From Planctomycetota bacterium (GTDB lineage Bacteria; Planctomycetota; Phycisphaerae; UBA1845), in contig JAKQDH010000008.1 of the NCBI GenBank assembly GCA_029558835.1, positions 162,641 to 226,640 of the forward strand: DNA of 64,000 bases, given 5' to 3'. Position 1 is the first letter of the stretch. The number at the start of each line of letters is the position of its first letter. Below the pieces are notes generated by a model that did not search any database, was not told where the DNA came from, and saw nothing but the letters and a program-made list of their open reading frames with translations. Positions 61,046 to 64,000 of this stretch are shown in pieces. The translations under genes and the position numbers were made by a program.

Positions 61046-62068
61046 ATGAACCGCAAGTGCGGATTGCTGATCATCGCCTCGATCGTAATCTCACACCTTG
61101 CGAGCCCGGCACACGCCGTGGACTGCTACTTCTACCCGCCTGACTACCCCAACGTTACAGGCGGGAACTGGGGTACGCCACAGTACTGGGACCCGCAAAT
61201 CCCTGGCGTTGGCGACCGCGCAGTCATCGGTGAGCATCAGGGGGAGCTTGTCATTGTCCAATGCTACGTCACGGACGAAAGGCAGGTGGGTTCCCTTCTG
61301 CTCCACGGAGGCTGCAACACGCGCCTGCTGATAGGCCACGAGGGGAAGCTGACGGTTTACCAGAACAGCCGGATTGACGGCGACGGCATAGAGAGGCACA
61401 ACGGCGCCTGCATCGAGTTCTACCGGTTCCAACCCGGGGCCGCAACGTCCGATTGCGGCGCGGGAGAACTCTGCATCGGCGCTGATCTGACCATCGCGGG
61501 AGACGGCGGGCAGATTCTCGGGAACATCAACTCCGGGCAACTGGAGAACCCTCCGCATTGTACCCAGGGGAGCAACCCAGGGATCATCACCAGTGCCAAC
61601 GTCGGCGGGCTGCCCGCGCTCCTTACCCTCCAGAGCGACGGGCAGAGGCCTCTCCAGGTCCACGGCTACATCGACATTCGGGCGAAGCTGTTCAACAACG
61701 CCCGGGTGGGTGTCGAGGGTGTGCACAACGTCATGAAGCTTAGCAGGTGGCCCAAGACGGGAAGCGGGGAATGGTACTCCGCGGGCGGACGTCTGGAAGT
61801 GCACGTCCCGGTAACCTGGAACGCCATGTGGCGCCTGTACGGGGACGACAACGACGACAACGTCCCCCTGATCTGGATTAACGCTGCCTGTACGGAACTC
61901 GCGGGCAACGTGGAAGTGTCACGAGGGAAGCTGCAGGTGGACGAAGACTTCTGCACGACCGGGGATCTGATCCTGCAAGGCGTGAATAACCCACAGGCTC
62001 CCTACCCGGGGTCGCGGATCAGCGTCAGCGCCGGCAAGTCCGCCCAGTTCAGCGGGTCGTGTCCGTAG
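61046..62068 (+). CDS. Exported beta-rich protein
   Basis: 340 residues. ATG 61046 follows GCGGAGGA. Signal peptide MNRKCGLLIIASIVISHLAS ending near AHA. The mature part is Gly/Asn-rich beta strands with an early GNWGTPQYWDPQIPGVGDRA, like the opening of the previous gene, and a repeated pattern of KLTVYQNSRI, TIAGDGGQILGNINSGQL and KLQVDEDFCTTGDL that fits a beta-helix. It ends KSAQFSGSCP without a dockerin-like tail. Function unknown; probably surface or secreted. Confidence 0.7.
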   Translation: MNRKCGLLIIASIVISHLASPAHAVDCYFYPPDYPNVTGGNWGTPQYWDPQIPGVGDRAVIGEHQGELVIVQCYVTDERQVGSLLLHGGCNTRLLIGHEGKLTVYQNSRIDGDGIERHNGACIEFYRFQPGAATSDCGAGELCIGADLTIAGDGGQILGNINSGQLENPPHCTQGSNPGIITSANVGGLPALLTLQSDGQRPLQVHGYIDIRAKLFNNARVGVEGVHNVMKLSRWPKTGSGEWYSAGGRLEVHVPVTWNAMWRLYGDDNDDNVPLIWINAACTELAGNVEVSRGKLQVDEDFCTTGDLILQGVNNPQAPYPGSRISVSAGKSAQFSGSCP

Positions 62069-62235
62069 GCGCGATCCGTACGCGCAGACGCCGAGTGCAG
62101 TCCGGTGGGTCTGTAAGGGAGCGGCGGCGTTCGTCTGGGCTGCGCAGGGGGGGTTCGGCTTGCATTAACCTGACTCGCCCTGGTAGCATGAACGGGTAGG
62201 GGAGGACCCGCATCCGCGGGGAAGGTGGGGTAGTC

Positions 62236-63648
62236 ATGAACAGGTGCGCTCATCGGAGCGGGCGACTGCGCGGTTGCGGCCGCAGGCCGTGGACGGATGC
62301 CGCGTTCCCTCTGCTATTGCTCTCGACGCTGATAGTACCGGTCCCGAGCGCTCACGCTCAGGTCCGGATCCCGCCGGGCTTCGAGGTGGTGCAGCTTACC
62401 GCGGATGCGCAACAGGATCGGTGGGTGCAGATCAACAACTGTGGCGAAGTAGTTCACACGAAGCTGCTTCCCACGGGACAAGGACGAGCGATCTTCCTTC
62501 ATGACAACGGCAAGGTGACGCGTATCACCCCCGACGCGTCCTACAACTACACCCCGGACATCAACGATGCGGGAACGCTGGTCTTCAGCCACGTGCCCGC
62601 ACCGGGTCAGGTCGAGCGCATCGTTAGATACCGCAACGGCGCTCTGGAGGAGATCACTTCCGGTCCGATCCCCGATATGTTCCCGCGCGTGAATAATCAC
62701 GAACACATTGCGTGGGACCGCTGGTTCGGAACCGGGTGTTGGGAGGCCGGGGCTGAGATCTTCTTCTACGACGGGGAGAGCATCACTCAGATTAGCGCCA
62801 ACGGCTTCTCGAACCAGAGCGTCTGCATCAACGACGCGGATCAACTGGCCTGGACGAAGTATGATTTCTGTCCTGCCGCCTGGCAATCGGCAATTTTCTT
62901 CCACGCGCCCGACCCCCTGACTTTGCTGCCCATCGACACCACGATTCCGCAGGAACTCCCCACCGGGCAAATCCAGGGGCAGATTCCTACGCTTAACGAT
63001 CTGGGCCAAGTCGCCTGGTGCGGGTCGGTGGGCATCGAGATCTGGGACGGCAGGCATACCCGCTTTCTGACCTACTGGGGGGACAATCCGTCACTCAACA
63101 ATCGCGGCGACATGTACTTCATCCGTTGGTACGAAGAGACCGAGACCTGGCAGGCGTGGTGCTATATGGACGGGATGTTCTACCAGCTCACCGGCGATCC
63201 CTTCTGGAACACTGTCGGTCACATCAATGAGTACGGCGAAATGGCCTGGGAGATGGGGATGGGCAACGGCAAGGAAGTGCGGATGCTGCGGCGCATTCGC
63301 AACGGCGACACGGACTTCGATCTCGACGTGGACGTGGACGACTACGCACCATGGGCGGACTGTCTGACCGGACCCGTCGAGACCGATCGACTCTGTGATT
63401 GCCGGTTTCTGGATATGCAGCACGACCGCGACGTGGACTTAGCCGACTTCGCGCTCTTCCAGAACGCAATGGGCACCGTGGTGACCATCGACGATCACAA
63501 CTGTTGCGCAGCCCACTACGACCCCGGCTGCACCCACCCGGACATCATGGCCTGCGTCTGCGCCGCCCTGCCGGAGTGCTGCCAGACCACCTGGACCGCC
63601 GCCTGCGCGGCCGCTGTGAGCAACCTCAGTTGCGGCGAGTGTCCGTAG
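62236..63648 (+). CDS. Secreted protein with dockerin-like segment and Cys-rich tail
   Basis: 470 residues. ATG 62236, signal peptide through AFPLLLLSTLIVPVPSAHAQ. The body (about 45-350) has repeats of INDAGTLVFSHVP, INDADQLAWTKYD, LNDLGQVAWCGS and INEYGEMAWEM, a beta-propeller-like series with an N-D-x-G-x-x-A-W core. Then comes an EF-hand/dockerin-like block (DTDFDLDVDVDDYAPWADCL, DRDVDLADFALFQNA) and a Cys-rich end (NCCAAHYDPGCTHPDIMACV, CQTTWTAACAA) seen in planctomycete and myxobacterial secreted proteins. Probably extracellular. Confidence 0.8.
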   Translation: MNRCAHRSGRLRGCGRRPWTDAAFPLLLLSTLIVPVPSAHAQVRIPPGFEVVQLTADAQQDRWVQINNCGEVVHTKLLPTGQGRAIFLHDNGKVTRITPDASYNYTPDINDAGTLVFSHVPAPGQVERIVRYRNGALEEITSGPIPDMFPRVNNHEHIAWDRWFGTGCWEAGAEIFFYDGESITQISANGFSNQSVCINDADQLAWTKYDFCPAAWQSAIFFHAPDPLTLLPIDTTIPQELPTGQIQGQIPTLNDLGQVAWCGSVGIEIWDGRHTRFLTYWGDNPSLNNRGDMYFIRWYEETETWQAWCYMDGMFYQLTGDPFWNTVGHINEYGEMAWEMGMGNGKEVRMLRRIRNGDTDFDLDVDVDDYAPWADCLTGPVETDRLCDCRFLDMQHDRDVDLADFALFQNAMGTVVTIDDHNCCAAHYDPGCTHPDIMACVCAALPECCQTTWTAACAAAVSNLSCGECP

Positions 63649-63654
63649 GGAGCT

Positions 63655-63765
63655 GTCAGCTATAAGCTACAAGCTATCAGCTTTAAGCTATCAGCCATAA
63701 GGTGTCAGCCATAAGCCATCAGCTTTAAGCTGTCAGCCTTTAGCCATGGGCTGTCAGCGTTGAGC
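63655..63765. repeat. Degenerate tandem repeat (AGCTATCAGCTTTAAGCT type)
   Basis: Repeated units of ~10-20 bases such as GCTATCAGC, GCTTTAAGCT, GCCATAAG and GCTGTCAGC. AT-rich compared with the genome. No spacers of constant size, so not CRISPR. Confidence 0.7.
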
Positions 63766-63854
63766 CATTCGTTCCCAATGCCCGGCGGTCCTTTGCTGCG
63801 CGGCGGACACCCCTCCTCCGAGCCCGAGCGGAAGCGAGCGGGCAGGCAACGCCG

Positions 63855-63876
63855 TGCACCCCCCGAAGGGGGTGCA
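63855..63876. other. Perfect 9-bp hairpin with CGAA tetraloop
   Basis: TGCACCCCC, CGAA, GGGGGTGCA. It has no T-run and its strand is unclear; it might be a transcription end or part of an adjacent repeat. Confidence 0.5.
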
Positions 63877-64000
63877 AGTAGGTAGCCCAGGGCGGAACAA
63901 CTTTTCTCGTTAATTGTCACGCAACACCTCTTCTTACAGCCAGTCGGGCGTGGTGGAGGATGAGCTTCGCCCCCACCCACCGTCGTACTCGTTCGAGCGT

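Larger units (their letters stand above)
63649..64000. other. Terminal non-coding stretch
   Basis: About 350 bases to the window edge. Holds short degenerate tandem repeats (63655-63765) and a hairpin (63855-63876). A minus-strand frame crosses it but has no good start or recognisable product; a gene entering from the right cannot be excluded. Confidence 0.5.

Noticed and set aside
63655..63765. Repeats near the right end as a possible CRISPR or attachment site
   Set aside because: Unit length is irregular and degenerate, with no spacers and no integrase nearby.

Overview
The window looks like chromosomal DNA of a planctomycete (Planctomycetota, possibly a Phycisphaerae-like lineage; this is inference). 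It is GC-rich. Three secreted proteins end in EF-hand/dockerin-like tails with the planctomycete-style pattern of a DxDGDGDVD loop followed by a CLTGP-like stretch. There are several lipoproteins, a VWA/TPR/ExbB-ExbD operon and many large intergenic palindromic repeats. No rRNA and no CRISPR array were seen.

Layout. 1-14 kb: a tRNA-His with an unusual acceptor end; a secreted C25 (gingipain-like) peptidase; a zinc-ribbon membrane protein; a double-domain M16 peptidase; a secreted FGE-sulfatase/C-type-lectin-fold protein whose C-terminus looks like the variable region of a diversity-generating retroelement (DGR) target; a broken avd gene; a GxxExxY gene between two copies of a long hairpin repeat; and a 1262-residue CARDB/dockerin-like secreted protein. 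14-25 kb: housekeeping genes rpsT, a TPR gene, def-fmt-galK, dprA, a type IV pilin-like gene and an orphan PEP-synthase N-domain protein. 25-31 kb: an accessory island of visibly lower G+C. It carries a minus-strand operon of a PocR-type sensor histidine kinase, a receiver-only response regulator and a large HD-domain protein, followed by a degenerate transposase, all bracketed by two ~187 bp direct repeats. 31-40 kb: a CaCA exchanger, then a minus-strand envelope operon (VWA, TPR, ExbB, two ExbD, large TPR).

40-64 kb: a soluble histidine kinase; an SGNH-hydrolase lipoprotein pair; small lipoproteins; TCA-cycle genes (a eukaryotic/mitochondrial-type citrate synthase and sdhCAB, in which sdhA seems to lack a normal start codon); a transglutaminase-like protein; DUF2752; two related lipoproteins; a glycosyltransferase; an acidic-tailed small protein; a PH-domain membrane protein; and three secreted beta-rich proteins at the right end.

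Two signals stand out. One is the decayed or dispersed DGR: diversified target, 3' hairpin and truncated avd, with no reverse transcriptase in the window. The other is the histidine kinase-receiver-HD cassette between direct repeats, which I cannot assign to a described system. Intergenic space is also colonised by at least two families of nested-palindrome elements (family 1, about 100 bp, 8 near-complete copies; family 2, about 142 bp, 3 full copies and 2 decayed ones).
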